The notes under the pieces were generated by a model. The model had not been told where the DNA came from. It ran no database searches and saw only the letters and a program-made list of their open reading frames with translations. From Pseudomonas gingeri (GTDB taxonomy: Bacteria; Pseudomonadota; Gammaproteobacteria; Pseudomonadales; Pseudomonadaceae), in assembly GCF_013386165.1 (NCBI RefSeq), contig NZ_JACAOS010000003.1, positions 662,343 through 726,342 on the forward strand: a stretch of DNA of 64,000 nucleotides, in the 5' to 3' direction. Below, in pieces: positions 7,614 through 16,018 of this stretch. The first letter of the stretch is position 1; every line of letters begins with the position of its first letter. The position numbers were made by a program, and so were the translations under genes.

Positions 7614-8693
7614 ATGATCCGCATGTCCCTTGCTCCCTTGATGCTGGTCGCCTCCCTCGGCCAGGCCGCCGAGACCGTCAAGATCTACAACTGGTCGGAC
7701 TATATCGCCCCGCAGGTCACCAAGGACTTCCAGGCTCAGACCGGCATCGCTTTCACTTATGACGTCTATGACAGCAACGAGACCCTGGATGGCAAGTTGA
7801 TGACCGGCAAGTCCGGCTACGATGTGGTGTTTCCCTCCAACCACTTCATGGCCCGGCAGATCGAGGGCGGGGCGCTGAAAAAGCTCGACAAGAGCCAGCT
7901 GCCGAACTGGAAGAACCTCAACCCGGCGTTGCTCAAGGCGCTCGAGGTCAACGACCCCGGCAATGAACATGGTTTCCCCTACCTGTGGGGCAGCACGGGT
8001 ATCGGCTACAACATCGACAAGGTCAAGGCGGTGCTCGGCGACAACGCGCCGGTGGACTCCTGGGACTTGATTTTCAAACCGGAGAATATGCAGAAACTGC
8101 AGAAGTGCGGGGTGGCGATACTCGACAATGGCCCCGAGTTGCTCCCGGCGGCCTTGAACTACCTGCATCTGCCGCACCACAGCAAGAACCCGGCAGACTA
8201 TAAGAAAGCCGAAGCGTTGCTGATGAAAGTGCGTCCCTATGTGGCTTACTTCCATTCTTCCAAGTACGTCAGCGACCTGGCCAATGGCGATATCTGTGTG
8301 GCTGTTGGTTTCTCCGGCGATATCCTGCAAGCCGAGAGTCGCGCCACGGAAGCCAAGAATGGCGTGAACATCGGTTACTCGATTCCCAAGGAGGGCGCGG
8401 CCATCTGGTTCGACATGGTGGCCATGCCGGCCGATGCACCGGATGAGAAGGCCGGTTACGCCTTTATGAACTATCTGCTGCGCCCGGAAGTAATGGCCAG
8501 CATCAGTAATTACGTGAAGTACGCCAATGGTAATGCGGCGGCCGATAGCCTGGTGGACCCGGCGCTCAAGGCCGACACCAAGGTTTACCCGAGCCCGGAA
8601 ATGATGGGCAAGTTGTTTGCCCTGGAAGCCATGCCGCTGAACATCGATCGGATTCGTACCCGCCTCTGGAGCAAGATCAAGACCGGCGAATAA
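7614..8693 (+). CDS. PotF/SpuD-like polyamine-binding periplasmic protein
   Basis: A 359-residue substrate-binding protein with a short signal peptide (cleavage near SLGQAAE). It begins with the PotF/SpuD signature VKIYNWSDYIAP and keeps the GYDVVFPSNHFMARQI, GIGYN, ICVAVGFSGD and VAMPADAPDEKAGYAFMNYLLRPE segments of putrescine/spermidine receptors. It would deliver a polyamine to an ABC permease in the inner membrane. No permease or ATPase gene accompanies it, so it must use a transporter encoded elsewhere or act as a sensor ligand carrier. It is the last gene of the operon with the FAD oxidase and cupin. AGGA lies upstream of the ATG. A terminator-like hairpin follows. Confidence 0.88.
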   Translation: MIRMSLAPLMLVASLGQAAETVKIYNWSDYIAPQVTKDFQAQTGIAFTYDVYDSNETLDGKLMTGKSGYDVVFPSNHFMARQIEGGALKKLDKSQLPNWKNLNPALLKALEVNDPGNEHGFPYLWGSTGIGYNIDKVKAVLGDNAPVDSWDLIFKPENMQKLQKCGVAILDNGPELLPAALNYLHLPHHSKNPADYKKAEALLMKVRPYVAYFHSSKYVSDLANGDICVAVGFSGDILQAESRATEAKNGVNIGYSIPKEGAAIWFDMVAMPADAPDEKAGYAFMNYLLRPEVMASISNYVKYANGNAAADSLVDPALKADTKVYPSPEMMGKLFALEAMPLNIDRIRTRLWSKIKTGE

Positions 8694-8719
8694 TTGGCGA
8701 CAGGTTATTGACCTGCTTG

Positions 8720-8738
8720 TGGGAGTTCGAAGCTCCCA
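8720..8738 (+). terminator. Hairpin after polyamine-binding protein gene
   Basis: TGGGAG (8720-8725) and CTCCCA (8733-8738) flank a 7-base loop, 27 bp after the stop codon of the binding-protein gene. No T run follows, so it may be a transcript-stabilising hairpin or a weak terminator. Confidence 0.45.
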
Positions 8739-9031
8739 TAAGTTACTGCGCGCATTAAGCGAACATGTCTGTACAGTTGATGGCGTATAGCCATAAATTC
8801 AAGCGCGTGGGGCGTTAAGTGTATCGGCGGTGAAACATTCGTCCACGCCCAGTCATAAAATGAAATATTTTTTCATTCCCCCCTGAATAAATTCACAACT
8901 TGTGCCGATACTCAGTTGTAAGCCCACCGTTGTTGAAAAGAGTGGTGCACAACTGTCGGCGTAGCCTTTTGCTATCTGGCAGGTTTCCGGCATGGAAGCT
9001 AGTAGTCCTCACGTCTTATAGAGAGCAGCCC
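8739..9031. other. Non-coding upstream region of the chemoreceptor gene
   Basis: About 290 bases without a supported gene. It contains a low-GC stretch around 8840-8895, including a short hairpin AATGAAA (8859-8865) / TTTCATT (8871-8877), and then the candidate FliA element described separately. The frame of the downstream gene stays open up to 8900, but that part has no coding character. Confidence 0.6.
8888..8910 (+). promoter_or_regulatory. Candidate FliA (sigma-28) promoter for chemoreceptor
   Basis: GCCGATA at 8904-8910 is an exact match to the -10 core of Pseudomonas flagellar sigma-28 promoters, 121 bp upstream of the chemoreceptor ATG. The best -35 partner, TAAA at 8888-8891, is 12 bases away rather than the usual ~15, which lowers confidence. 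Motility-linked expression would be expected for this product. Confidence 0.35.
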
Positions 9032-10657
9032 ATGTCCCTACGAAATATGAATATCGCCCCTCGCGCCTTTCTCGGTTTTGCATTTATTGCATTACTGGTG
9101 ATTGTGCTGGGGGTGTTTTCCCAGACCCGCATGACGGTGATTCGTCAGGCGTCCATTGACATGGATACCAACCAGCTGCCCAGCGTGGGCTATCTCGGCA
9201 ACCTGATCGAAGGTGTGCTGCGCATGCGCATTCTTTCGTTTCGCGTGTTGATCAACCGTGAACCGGCGGCCCTGCAGGACGCTGAAACACGGATCTCGGT
9301 GTTGTCGGAGAAGTTGCGCAAGGATCAGAAGAGTTACGCCGACTTGCCTGCCGTCGGTGAAGAACTGGCCAAATACAAGGAGTTCGCGGCGACGCTCGAT
9401 ACTTATATGAATGATCAGAGCCGGATGATGGACCTGTCGCGGCAGAACAAGGTCGACGAGATGCGCGACCTGATCAACAACCAGATCAAGGCCGGTACCG
9501 ACCTGATGGGCGTGCAGCTCAATCAGTTGGTGGACATCAACAAGGCCGGTGCCAGGGCGGCCTCGAAGCTGGCGGGCGAGGAGTACAGCACGGCCAGCTT
9601 CGGTATCATCCTGGTCTCGGTGGTGGCGGCGCTGATGACCGTACTGCTGGCCTGGTTGTTGACTCGAAGCATCGTTACGCCATTGAACAAGGCCGTTGAA
9701 GCCGCCGAAACCATAGCCGGCGGCAACCTGACCAAAGCCATCGAGGTTGACGGCAAGGACGAGCCGGCGCGGCTGCTGACGGCTTTGTCGGCCATGCAGA
9801 AAAATCTGCGCAAGACCATTGAGCAGATCTCCGGTTCCGCCACCCAGCTGGCCTCGGCGGCCGAAGAGCTCAGCGCCGTGACCGAGGAAGCATCCCGCGG
9901 GCTGCAGCAGCAGAACAACGAGATCGAGCAGGCGGCCACGGCGGTCAACGAAATGACCAGCGCGGTGGAAGAGGTGGCACGCAATGCGGTGTCGACTTCC
10001 GAAGCCTCGCAGCAGTCCAACCAGGCGGCCCGGGAAGGCCGGGACCGGGTGGTGGAAACCGTCGGCGCGATCCAGGCCATGACCCAGGATGTGCAGAGCA
10101 CCTCGGTACTGGTCGAGGGGCTGGCGGCCCAGGGCCGGGAGATTGGTCAGGTGCTCGACGTGATTCGCGCCATTGCCGAACAGACCAACCTGCTGGCCCT
10201 CAACGCGGCCATCGAAGCCGCCCGGGCGGGCGAGGCAGGGCGTGGTTTTGCCGTGGTGGCCGATGAAGTGCGGGCATTGGCCCATCGCACTCAGCAGTCG
10301 ACCAAGGAAATCGAACAGATGGTCGCCGGTATCCAGAATGGCACCGGCCAGGCCGTGCAATCGATGCAGCAGAGCAACCAGCGGACCCAGACTACCCTGG
10401 AATTGGCCCGTGCCGCCGGTGTGGCCCTGGAGCAGATCACCCACTCCATCAACCTGATCAATGAGCGCAACCTGGTGATCGCCAGTGCCTCGGAGGAACA
10501 GGCCCAGGTGTCCCGTGAAGTGGATCGCAACCTGGTGAACATCCGCGACCTGGCTTCCCAGTCGGCCGCCGGTGCCAACCAGACCAGCGCCGCCACCCAT
10601 GAACTGTCACGCCTGGCAGTGGACCTGAACACCATGGTCGCGCGCTTCGTGATCTGA
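9032..10657 (+). CDS. Methyl-accepting chemotaxis protein
   Basis: A 541-residue inner-membrane chemoreceptor. The N-terminal membrane segment ([18 protein letters not shown], ~residues 14-31) and a second one ([20 protein letters not shown], ~190-210) frame a ~160-residue all-helical periplasmic sensor of the four-helix-bundle type. A HAMP linker follows, then the signalling domain with the conserved hairpin tip [32 protein letters not shown] (in segments). The C-terminus has no CheR/CheB-tethering pentapeptide. The ligand cannot be read from sequence. The start at 9032 is preceded by GAGAG and gives the usual short cytoplasmic leader; a longer open frame from 8900 is judged untranslated. 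It is a single gene, ending in a convergent terminator. Confidence 0.92.
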   Translation: MSLRNMNIAPRAFLGFAFIALLVIVLGVFSQTRMTVIRQASIDMDTNQLPSVGYLGNLIEGVLRMRILSFRVLINREPAALQDAETRISVLSEKLRKDQKSYADLPAVGEELAKYKEFAATLDTYMNDQSRMMDLSRQNKVDEMRDLINNQIKAGTDLMGVQLNQLVDINKAGARAASKLAGEEYSTASFGIILVSVVAALMTVLLAWLLTRSIVTPLNKAVEAAETIAGGNLTKAIEVDGKDEPARLLTALSAMQKNLRKTIEQISGSATQLASAAEELSAVTEEASRGLQQQNNEIEQAATAVNEMTSAVEEVARNAVSTSEASQQSNQAAREGRDRVVETVGAIQAMTQDVQSTSVLVEGLAAQGREIGQVLDVIRAIAEQTNLLALNAAIEAARAGEAGRGFAVVADEVRALAHRTQQSTKEIEQMVAGIQNGTGQAVQSMQQSNQRTQTTLELARAAGVALEQITHSINLINERNLVIASASEEQAQVSREVDRNLVNIRDLASQSAAGANQTSAATHELSRLAVDLNTMVARFVI

Positions 10658-10662
10658 CCCTT

Positions 10663-10718
10663 CGAGGGTTGCCAGTCCCAGGCAACCCTCGCTACCGGCA
10701 CCGGTCTCAGTGCCGGTA
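10663..10718. terminator. Double hairpin between chemoreceptor and kguD
   Basis: CGAGGGTTGCC (10663-10673) pairs perfectly with GGCAACCCTCG (10681-10691) across a 7-base loop. Directly after it, TACCGGCAC pairs with GTGCCGGTA (10693-10718) and runs into the 3' end of kguD. The arrangement suits bidirectional termination of two converging transcripts. Confidence 0.65.
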
Positions 10719-11684
10719 GGCCTGGGGGTTGACCAGGTTCGCCGGCCGTTCTCCGGCCAGTGCCGCCAGCAGATTGTCCACCGCGCAGCGGGCCATGGCT
10801 TCGCGGGTCTCGTGGGTGGCCGAGCCGATATGCGGCGTGGCCACCACATTGTTCAGGCTCAGTAACGGCGAGGTCGACGCCAGCGGTTCGCGCTCGAACA
10901 CGTCGAGGCCGGCGCCACGGATCTGCCGATTCTGCAACGCCTGGATCAGCGCCTGCTCGTCCACCACCTTGCCCCGGGAAATATTGATCAGGATGCTTTC
11001 CGGGCGCATCAAGGCCAATTCTCCGGCACCGATCAGCCCCTCGGTCTCAGGCGTCAGGGGCAAGGTCAGGCAGATAAAATCGGCTTCCCGCAACAGGGCG
11101 TGCAATCCCAGGTAGCGTGCATTGAAGCGCCGCTCGACTTCAGGCTTGGGCGAGTGGCTGTGGTAGAGCACCGGCATGCCGAAGCCGAAATGCCCGCGCT
11201 GGGCCAGGGCCTCACCGATACGCCCCATGCCGATGATGCCGAGTTTCTTGCCATGCACATCACTGCCGAAATGCAGCGGGCCGATAGTGCGGGTCCACTG
11301 ACCGTTACGGACTAGGTTGGCCAGTTCCACCACGCGTCGGGCGCTGGCCAGGATCAGGGCGAAACCGGTGTCGGCGGTGGTCTCGGTCAGCACGTCCGGG
11401 GTGTTGCTGAGCAGGATCCGTCGGCGGGTCAGGTAGTCGATGTCGTAGTTGTCGACCCCCACCGAGACACTGGCAATGGCTTCCAGCTTTGGCGCCAGGT
11501 CGAGCAGGGTGGCGTCCAGCTTCAGGCTGGCACCGAGCAGGCCGCGAGCCTCGGGCAAGGCTGCGCGCAGTTGCGCCAGGCCGTTGTCACCGAGGTCTTC
11601 GATCAGGGTGACCTGGGTGTGTTCATGCAGGCGGGCCATCAGTGACGGCGAGAGCTTCTTGTACAACACAACCGGTTTTTTCAT
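10707..11684 (-). CDS. kguD: 2-ketogluconate 6-phosphate reductase (D-2-hydroxyacid dehydrogenase family)
   Basis: A 325-residue NAD(P)H-dependent D-2-hydroxyacid dehydrogenase. The nucleotide-binding motif is GIIGMGRIGEALAQRG, and the catalytic Arg, Glu and His are in NISRGKVVDE, DVFEREP and TPHIGSATHETR. As the last gene of ptxS-kguEKTD it is assigned to the reduction of 2-keto-6-phosphogluconate to 6-phosphogluconate, which then enters the Entner-Doudoroff pathway. Paralogues of this family act on glyoxylate or free 2-ketogluconate, so the assignment rests on operon position. It begins 19 bp after kguT ends. Length agrees with P. aeruginosa KguD. Confidence 0.9.
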   Translation of the reverse strand: MKKPVVLYKKLSPSLMARLHEHTQVTLIEDLGDNGLAQLRAALPEARGLLGASLKLDATLLDLAPKLEAIASVSVGVDNYDIDYLTRRRILLSNTPDVLTETTADTGFALILASARRVVELANLVRNGQWTRTIGPLHFGSDVHGKKLGIIGMGRIGEALAQRGHFGFGMPVLYHSHSPKPEVERRFNARYLGLHALLREADFICLTLPLTPETEGLIGAGELALMRPESILINISRGKVVDEQALIQALQNRQIRGAGLDVFEREPLASTSPLLSLNNVVATPHIGSATHETREAMARCAVDNLLAALAGERPANLVNPQAYRH

Positions 11685-11703
11685 CGGGTCCGCTCGACAG
11701 GGT

Positions 11704-13002
11704 TCAGGAATGGGAGAGCTCGCGTCGCGTCGGCAAGCCCTTGGGGGCTGTGCGATCGCTGGCGCCGGGTTTGAGGAAAACGGTCAGGATCACCGACAGC
11801 AGCAGGGCGCCGCTCATCAACAGGTAGGACGCGCCCGGCGAGCCGGTTTCGCTGTTCAGGTAGCCCACCAGGTAGGAACCGCCGAAGGAACCGAGGGCGC
11901 CCATACTGTTGATCAGCGCCATGGCGCCGCCGGCGACGTTGGCCGGGAGGATCTCCGGGACAATCGCAAAGAACGGACCGTAGGGCGCGTACATGCAGGC
12001 CCCGGCGATCACCAGCAAACTGTAGGACCACCAGAAATGCTCCGCGCCCAGGGCGTAGGAGGCATAGAACGCCACTGAAGCCACCAGCAAGGGCGGCCAG
12101 ACAAAACGTTTACGGCGCTGCAGCTTGTCCGAACCCCAGGACACCGCGAGCATGGCGATCACCGCGGCCAGATAGGGCAAGGCCGACAGCCAGCCGGCTT
12201 CGACCATGTCCATTTTCAAGCCGCTTTTCAGAATCGACGGCAGCCACAGCACAAAACCATAGACGCCGATGCTCCAGCAGAAGAACTGCAGGGCGAGGAT
12301 GATCACCTTGGGTTCGCGGAAGGCCTGGGCGTAGTTCTTCACCGCCTTGATGCCGACCTGCTCGGCGGCCAGGGCGCTGTCCAGGTCACGTTTTTCCTCG
12401 GCGCTGAGCCAGCTCGCCTGGGCCGGGCGTTCATCTGCCAGGCGCCACCAGATAAAGGCCCAGATCACCGCCGGCAGGCCTTCGACGATAAACATCCAGC
12501 GCCAGCTGAAATGCTGCACCAGGTAGCCCGAGACCACCGACATCCAGAGCATGGTCACCGGGTTGCCGAGGATCAGGAAGGTATTGGCCCGTGAGCGCTC
12601 GGCGCGGGTGAACCAATAACACAGGTACACCAGCATTGCCGGCATCACCGCGGCCTCGACCACGCCCAGCATGAAGCGGATGCCGATCAGCATATAGGCG
12701 TTGGAAACGATGCCGGTGAGGGTGGCCAGGCCACCCCAGAGAATCAGGCTGACGAAGATCAGCTTTTTCACACTGTGCTTCTGCGCGTAGAGGGCGCCGG
12801 GTACCTGGAAGAAGAAGTAACCCAGAAAGAACAGTGCGCCGAGCAACGACGACAGGCCGGGGGTGATGTTGAGGTCGGTGGCCATGCCCGAGGCCGCAGC
12901 GAAGCCATAGTTGGCGCGGTCCAGGTAGGCGAGGCTGTAGGTGATGAAAACGATGGGCATGATGTACCACCAGCGGCGGGTGGCGAGTTTCAGCGTGTGC
13001 AT
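11704..13002 (-). CDS. kguT: 2-ketogluconate transporter, MFS family
   Basis: A 432-residue major facilitator protein of the anion:cation symporter type. The first helix region has the family signature YIMPIVFITYSLAYLDRANYG, and twelve hydrophobic segments can be traced. It would import 2-ketogluconate, produced in the periplasm from glucose and gluconate, into the cytoplasm. The start at 13002 (MHTLKLATRRWW) is preceded by AGGAG; an open frame to 13050 lacks such a site. It sits between kguK and kguD in the kgu operon. Confidence 0.93.
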   Translation of the reverse strand: MHTLKLATRRWWYIMPIVFITYSLAYLDRANYGFAAASGMATDLNITPGLSSLLGALFFLGYFFFQVPGALYAQKHSVKKLIFVSLILWGGLATLTGIVSNAYMLIGIRFMLGVVEAAVMPAMLVYLCYWFTRAERSRANTFLILGNPVTMLWMSVVSGYLVQHFSWRWMFIVEGLPAVIWAFIWWRLADERPAQASWLSAEEKRDLDSALAAEQVGIKAVKNYAQAFREPKVIILALQFFCWSIGVYGFVLWLPSILKSGLKMDMVEAGWLSALPYLAAVIAMLAVSWGSDKLQRRKRFVWPPLLVASVAFYASYALGAEHFWWSYSLLVIAGACMYAPYGPFFAIVPEILPANVAGGAMALINSMGALGSFGGSYLVGYLNSETGSPGASYLLMSGALLLSVILTVFLKPGASDRTAPKGLPTRRELSHS

Positions 13003-13066
13003 GGTGTGGCTCCTGAGCTTGTTGTTTTTGTCGCAGCAGGGGGCATTCAAAAAAGCGTGATCTTGC

Positions 13067-14020
13067 TTAGTCGGCGGGTGCGGACCGCTGGGCCGCCGTC
13101 AGTTGTTCCCGGGTCGGCAAACCCTCCATGTCGCCACGGCTCTGCACCGCCTGGGCACCGATCCAGTTGCCGCGTGCCACGGCCTGGGCCACGCTGTGGT
13201 TTTCCAGCAGCGCGCTGACCACGCCGACGGCGAACGCATCACCGGCGCCGACCGTGTCCACCACCTTGTGTACCGGGACGGCGGCGACAAACCCTTCGTC
13301 CCGTTGGGTCCGGTAGTAGGCGCCATCGGCGCCGAGCTTGATGGCCACGACCGCGGCGCCCTGGTCGAGGTAGAAGGCGGCGATATCACGCGGCTCCTGA
13401 TAGCCGCTGAGCAAGCGCCCTTCGCCGAGTCCCGGGAGGACCCAATGGGCGAGGGCGGCGAGGGCGTTGATGTCCTCGATCATCTGTCGCTCGCTGGCCC
13501 ACAGGCTCGGCCGCAGGTTGGGGTCGAAGGACACGCTGCGCCCGGCGGCGGCCATGCGCGTCATCAGCTCGAACGACAGCTCGCGGGCACTGGCCGACAG
13601 GGCCGGTGGAATACCGGTGGCGTGCAGATGGTGAGCCTCGAGTAGCTGCGGACGGATATCGGCGACTGACAGCCGGCTGGCGGCCGAACCCCGGCGAAAA
13701 TATTCCACCCGGGGATCCGCTCCCAGATCCTCGCGGGATTTGAGTTGAAAACCGGTGGGATAGCCTGGATCCATGTCGACGTCATCGCAGCACAGGCCTT
13801 CGCCTTGCAGGGTGTCGATGACAAAACGGCCCAGGGAGTCGGCGCCGACCCGGCTCAGCCAGTTCACCTTGAAACCCAGGCGTGCCAGGCCGATGGCTAC
13901 ATTGCTGTCAGCTCCGGCGATACGCTTGTGGAAGTGTTCGACCTGGGCCAGATCGCCGGTCTGTTCGGCGACGAACATCGCCATGGTTTCGCCGAATGAA
14001 AGAATTTCGATCTCAGGCAT
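13067..14020 (-). CDS. kguK: 2-ketogluconate kinase, PfkB family
   Basis: A 317-residue ribokinase/PfkB-family sugar kinase that phosphorylates 2-ketogluconate with ATP. The N-terminal substrate region reads ILSFGETMAMFV and GADSNVAIGLARLG, and the C-terminal ATP-binding and catalytic-base signature is DTVGAGDAFAVGVVSALL, with the aspartate of GAGD as base. The start at 14020 has GGAGGA upstream and overlaps the last codons of kguE by 8 bp, indicating translational coupling. Very similar KDG kinases exist, but the operon context fixes the role. Confidence 0.92.
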   Translation of the reverse strand: MPEIEILSFGETMAMFVAEQTGDLAQVEHFHKRIAGADSNVAIGLARLGFKVNWLSRVGADSLGRFVIDTLQGEGLCCDDVDMDPGYPTGFQLKSREDLGADPRVEYFRRGSAASRLSVADIRPQLLEAHHLHATGIPPALSASARELSFELMTRMAAAGRSVSFDPNLRPSLWASERQMIEDINALAALAHWVLPGLGEGRLLSGYQEPRDIAAFYLDQGAAVVAIKLGADGAYYRTQRDEGFVAAVPVHKVVDTVGAGDAFAVGVVSALLENHSVAQAVARGNWIGAQAVQSRGDMEGLPTREQLTAAQRSAPAD

Positions 14021-14801
14021 GTGCGCCTTCCTCCATGGAGTGGCCCAGGCGGGCCAGGTTCTGCACCTGTTCACGGGTGACGGCCAGCAGGTCGTCGCCT
14101 TGCAGCGGGTATTCCACGGCCCGGGTTACACCTTGACTCATCTGGCTCATCAAACGTTCCCACTGCTCCAGGTCGCTGGCGCTCGGCGGCAGGGCGACGA
14201 GCTGGCCATCCGCGCGCCGGCTCACAGCCTTGCAGTGCAGGTAGTCGACGTGCCGGCCGAGCAGGCGCGCGGCGCTGCTGGCGGATTGGTCCTGCCACTG
14301 CCAGTTGCCGATATCGAAGGTCATCTTCACCGGCAGGTGCTGTTGCTCGACCTGGTCGAAAAAACGCAGCAGGGGTTCGATGCGCCCGCCCTGGGTGGTC
14401 TGGTCGTTCTCCACCAGCAAGCGCACCGCTGATGTCGACAGCTGGCCGGCGAGGGCCGACAGGTCGCTGTTTTCGCTGAAGTAACCCAGGGAGACTTTCA
14501 GCCAGCGGGCGCCAAAGGCGGCGGCGCGTTGCAGGGTGGCCGCCAGTTGCGGGTCGGGTCGCGACTGGCCGGCGGGCCACAGTTCGAGGGGCGAAGAGTA
14601 GGCACATTCCAGGTTCATGGCCGCCGCGCGGGCGGCAAAACGCTCGGGGTCTTCGTCGGTCAGCAGCTCTTCGCGAACTTCGATACGGCGGGCACCGGCC
14701 TCGGCCAGCAGTTCGATAAAGCTTTCCTGGCCACGTTCGCGAACCCATGTCGCGCCATAGCTGGAGAGGCTGATGGAGACGGGAAACAGCTGTTCTTTCA
14801 T
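14013..14801 (-). CDS. kguE: KguE, sugar phosphate isomerase/epimerase-like (AP endonuclease 2 fold)
   Basis: A 262-residue TIM-barrel protein of the xylose isomerase-like family, first gene of the 2-ketogluconate operon. Family features include the metal-site stretch VKMTFDIGNW and the region VDYLHCKAVSRR. Its exact reaction in 2-ketogluconate use is not firmly established; it is named by position. The start at 14801 follows AGAGG and lies 15 bp from a PtxS operator, so repressor binding would sit over the promoter. It overlaps kguK at its 3' end. Confidence 0.88.
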   Translation of the reverse strand: MKEQLFPVSISLSSYGATWVRERGQESFIELLAEAGARRIEVREELLTDEDPERFAARAAAMNLECAYSSPLELWPAGQSRPDPQLAATLQRAAAFGARWLKVSLGYFSENSDLSALAGQLSTSAVRLLVENDQTTQGGRIEPLLRFFDQVEQQHLPVKMTFDIGNWQWQDQSASSAARLLGRHVDYLHCKAVSRRADGQLVALPPSASDLEQWERLMSQMSQGVTRAVEYPLQGDDLLAVTREQVQNLARLGHSMEEGAHA

Positions 14802-14815
14802 TGTTTTTGTACCTC

Positions 14816-14829
14816 TGAAACCGGTTTCA
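14816..14829. promoter_or_regulatory. PtxS operator upstream of kguE
   Basis: The perfect 14-bp palindrome TGAAACCGGTTTCA is the published PtxS binding site. It lies 15 bp upstream of the kguE start codon, in the 71-bp gap between ptxS and kguE. 2-Ketogluconate is known to release PtxS. Confidence 0.92.
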
Positions 14830-14872
14830 TTTTTGGGCAGATTTTTACGGCTGAGTTCAGGCGCCGAGTGTC

Positions 14873-15901
14873 TCAGGTCAATTTCGCGGGTTGGGTGGAA
14901 CCCCGGACGATCAATTGCGCGGGAAAATCGATCGCCCTGGCGGCGCCCTTGTCGCCGCGCAGGCGCTTGAACAGGCAGTCGAAGGCACTGGCACCGATCT
15001 GTTGGGTAGGCTGGGCGAGGGCGCTGATACCGCTGCCGACCAGCGGGAACCATTCCAGGTCGTCGAGGGCGATCAGGCCGATGTCGTCGAACAGATCACA
15101 GCCCAGCGCCCGCAGGGCCTGGACACTGGCCAGGGCGGCAATGCCGTTGGCGCAGAACAGCGCCTTGGGCCCGGCGCCCGGTGTCGCCAGAAAATCTTGC
15201 AACTGGCGCTGCAAGGATTCGCCGGTATGGCCGACGCGGCCACTCAGCGCGCCGTGTCTGGCGACTTCGAGATTGAAGTGCTCGATCCGTTCCAGTCGCG
15301 AACTGGTGCCATCGAGGGGTTCGCTGATCAGCATCAGATCGCGGTAACCCTGTTGTTCCAGGTGGTCGATGGCGCTGCGCACGGCGGCGCCGTTGTCGAG
15401 GCCGACCAGGTCGCTGTCCAGTTGCTCGACCTTGCGGTCCACCAGCACCATCGGCATTTCCCGCTGCAGTTCCTGCAATTCTTCGAGGTCATGACCGAGG
15501 GTGTTGAGGATCAGGCCTTCGATGTTGTACGAGCGCAGCGCGGCCAGGTGCAGGCGTTCCTGCTGGTCGTCGCGGTCGGTGTTGCACACCACCAGGCTGT
15601 AGCCGTGGGCGCGGCAGGCGGTTTCCACACCATGCATCACGGCAATCGAATAAGGGTTGCGGATATCGGCCACCAGCATGCCGATCAAGCGCGTACGCCC
15701 GCGCTTCAGGCCACGGGCCATCTGGTTCGGGCGATAGCCCAGTTCGCTGATCGCCTGCTCGATACGCAAGGCGATGGCTTCGGAGAGCAGGGAGCGGTCA
15801 TCGCCGATAAAGCGCGACACGCTGGCCTTGGAAACCCCGGCGCGTTCGGCGACATCGAGCATGGTCACGCGGCTGCGCTGGGCAGCGGAAAAACTGTTCA
15901 C
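14873..15901 (-). CDS. ptxS: PtxS, LacI-family repressor of 2-ketogluconate genes
   Basis: A 342-residue LacI/GalR repressor. The N-terminal helix-turn-helix and hinge read TMLDVAERAGVSKASVSRFI ... LGYRPNQMARGL, and the rest is a periplasmic-binding-protein-like effector domain (TRLIGMLVADIRNPYS onwards). The start is GTG at 15901 with CAGG close upstream. One perfect operator precedes its own gene and another precedes kguE, so it should regulate both itself and the kgu operon in response to 2-ketogluconate. Order and orientation match P. aeruginosa ptxS-kguEKTD. Confidence 0.94.
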   Translation of the reverse strand: MNSFSAAQRSRVTMLDVAERAGVSKASVSRFIGDDRSLLSEAIALRIEQAISELGYRPNQMARGLKRGRTRLIGMLVADIRNPYSIAVMHGVETACRAHGYSLVVCNTDRDDQQERLHLAALRSYNIEGLILNTLGHDLEELQELQREMPMVLVDRKVEQLDSDLVGLDNGAAVRSAIDHLEQQGYRDLMLISEPLDGTSSRLERIEHFNLEVARHGALSGRVGHTGESLQRQLQDFLATPGAGPKALFCANGIAALASVQALRALGCDLFDDIGLIALDDLEWFPLVGSGISALAQPTQQIGASAFDCLFKRLRGDKGAARAIDFPAQLIVRGSTQPAKLT

Positions 15902-15952
15902 GGCCTGAAACCTTTTCTTGGCGTTATCGGCAGGCGGTTAGTGCGTTCGCAC

Positions 15953-15966
15953 TGAAACCGGTTTCA
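15953..15966. promoter_or_regulatory. PtxS operator upstream of ptxS
   Basis: A second exact copy of TGAAACCGGTTTCA, 52 bp upstream of the ptxS GTG. It indicates autoregulation. Confidence 0.9.
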
Positions 15967-16018
15967 GAAGAACTCAAGGCAAGGGTGGCCGTCAAGCAAC
16001 TTTTGCCGGCCAGATCGA

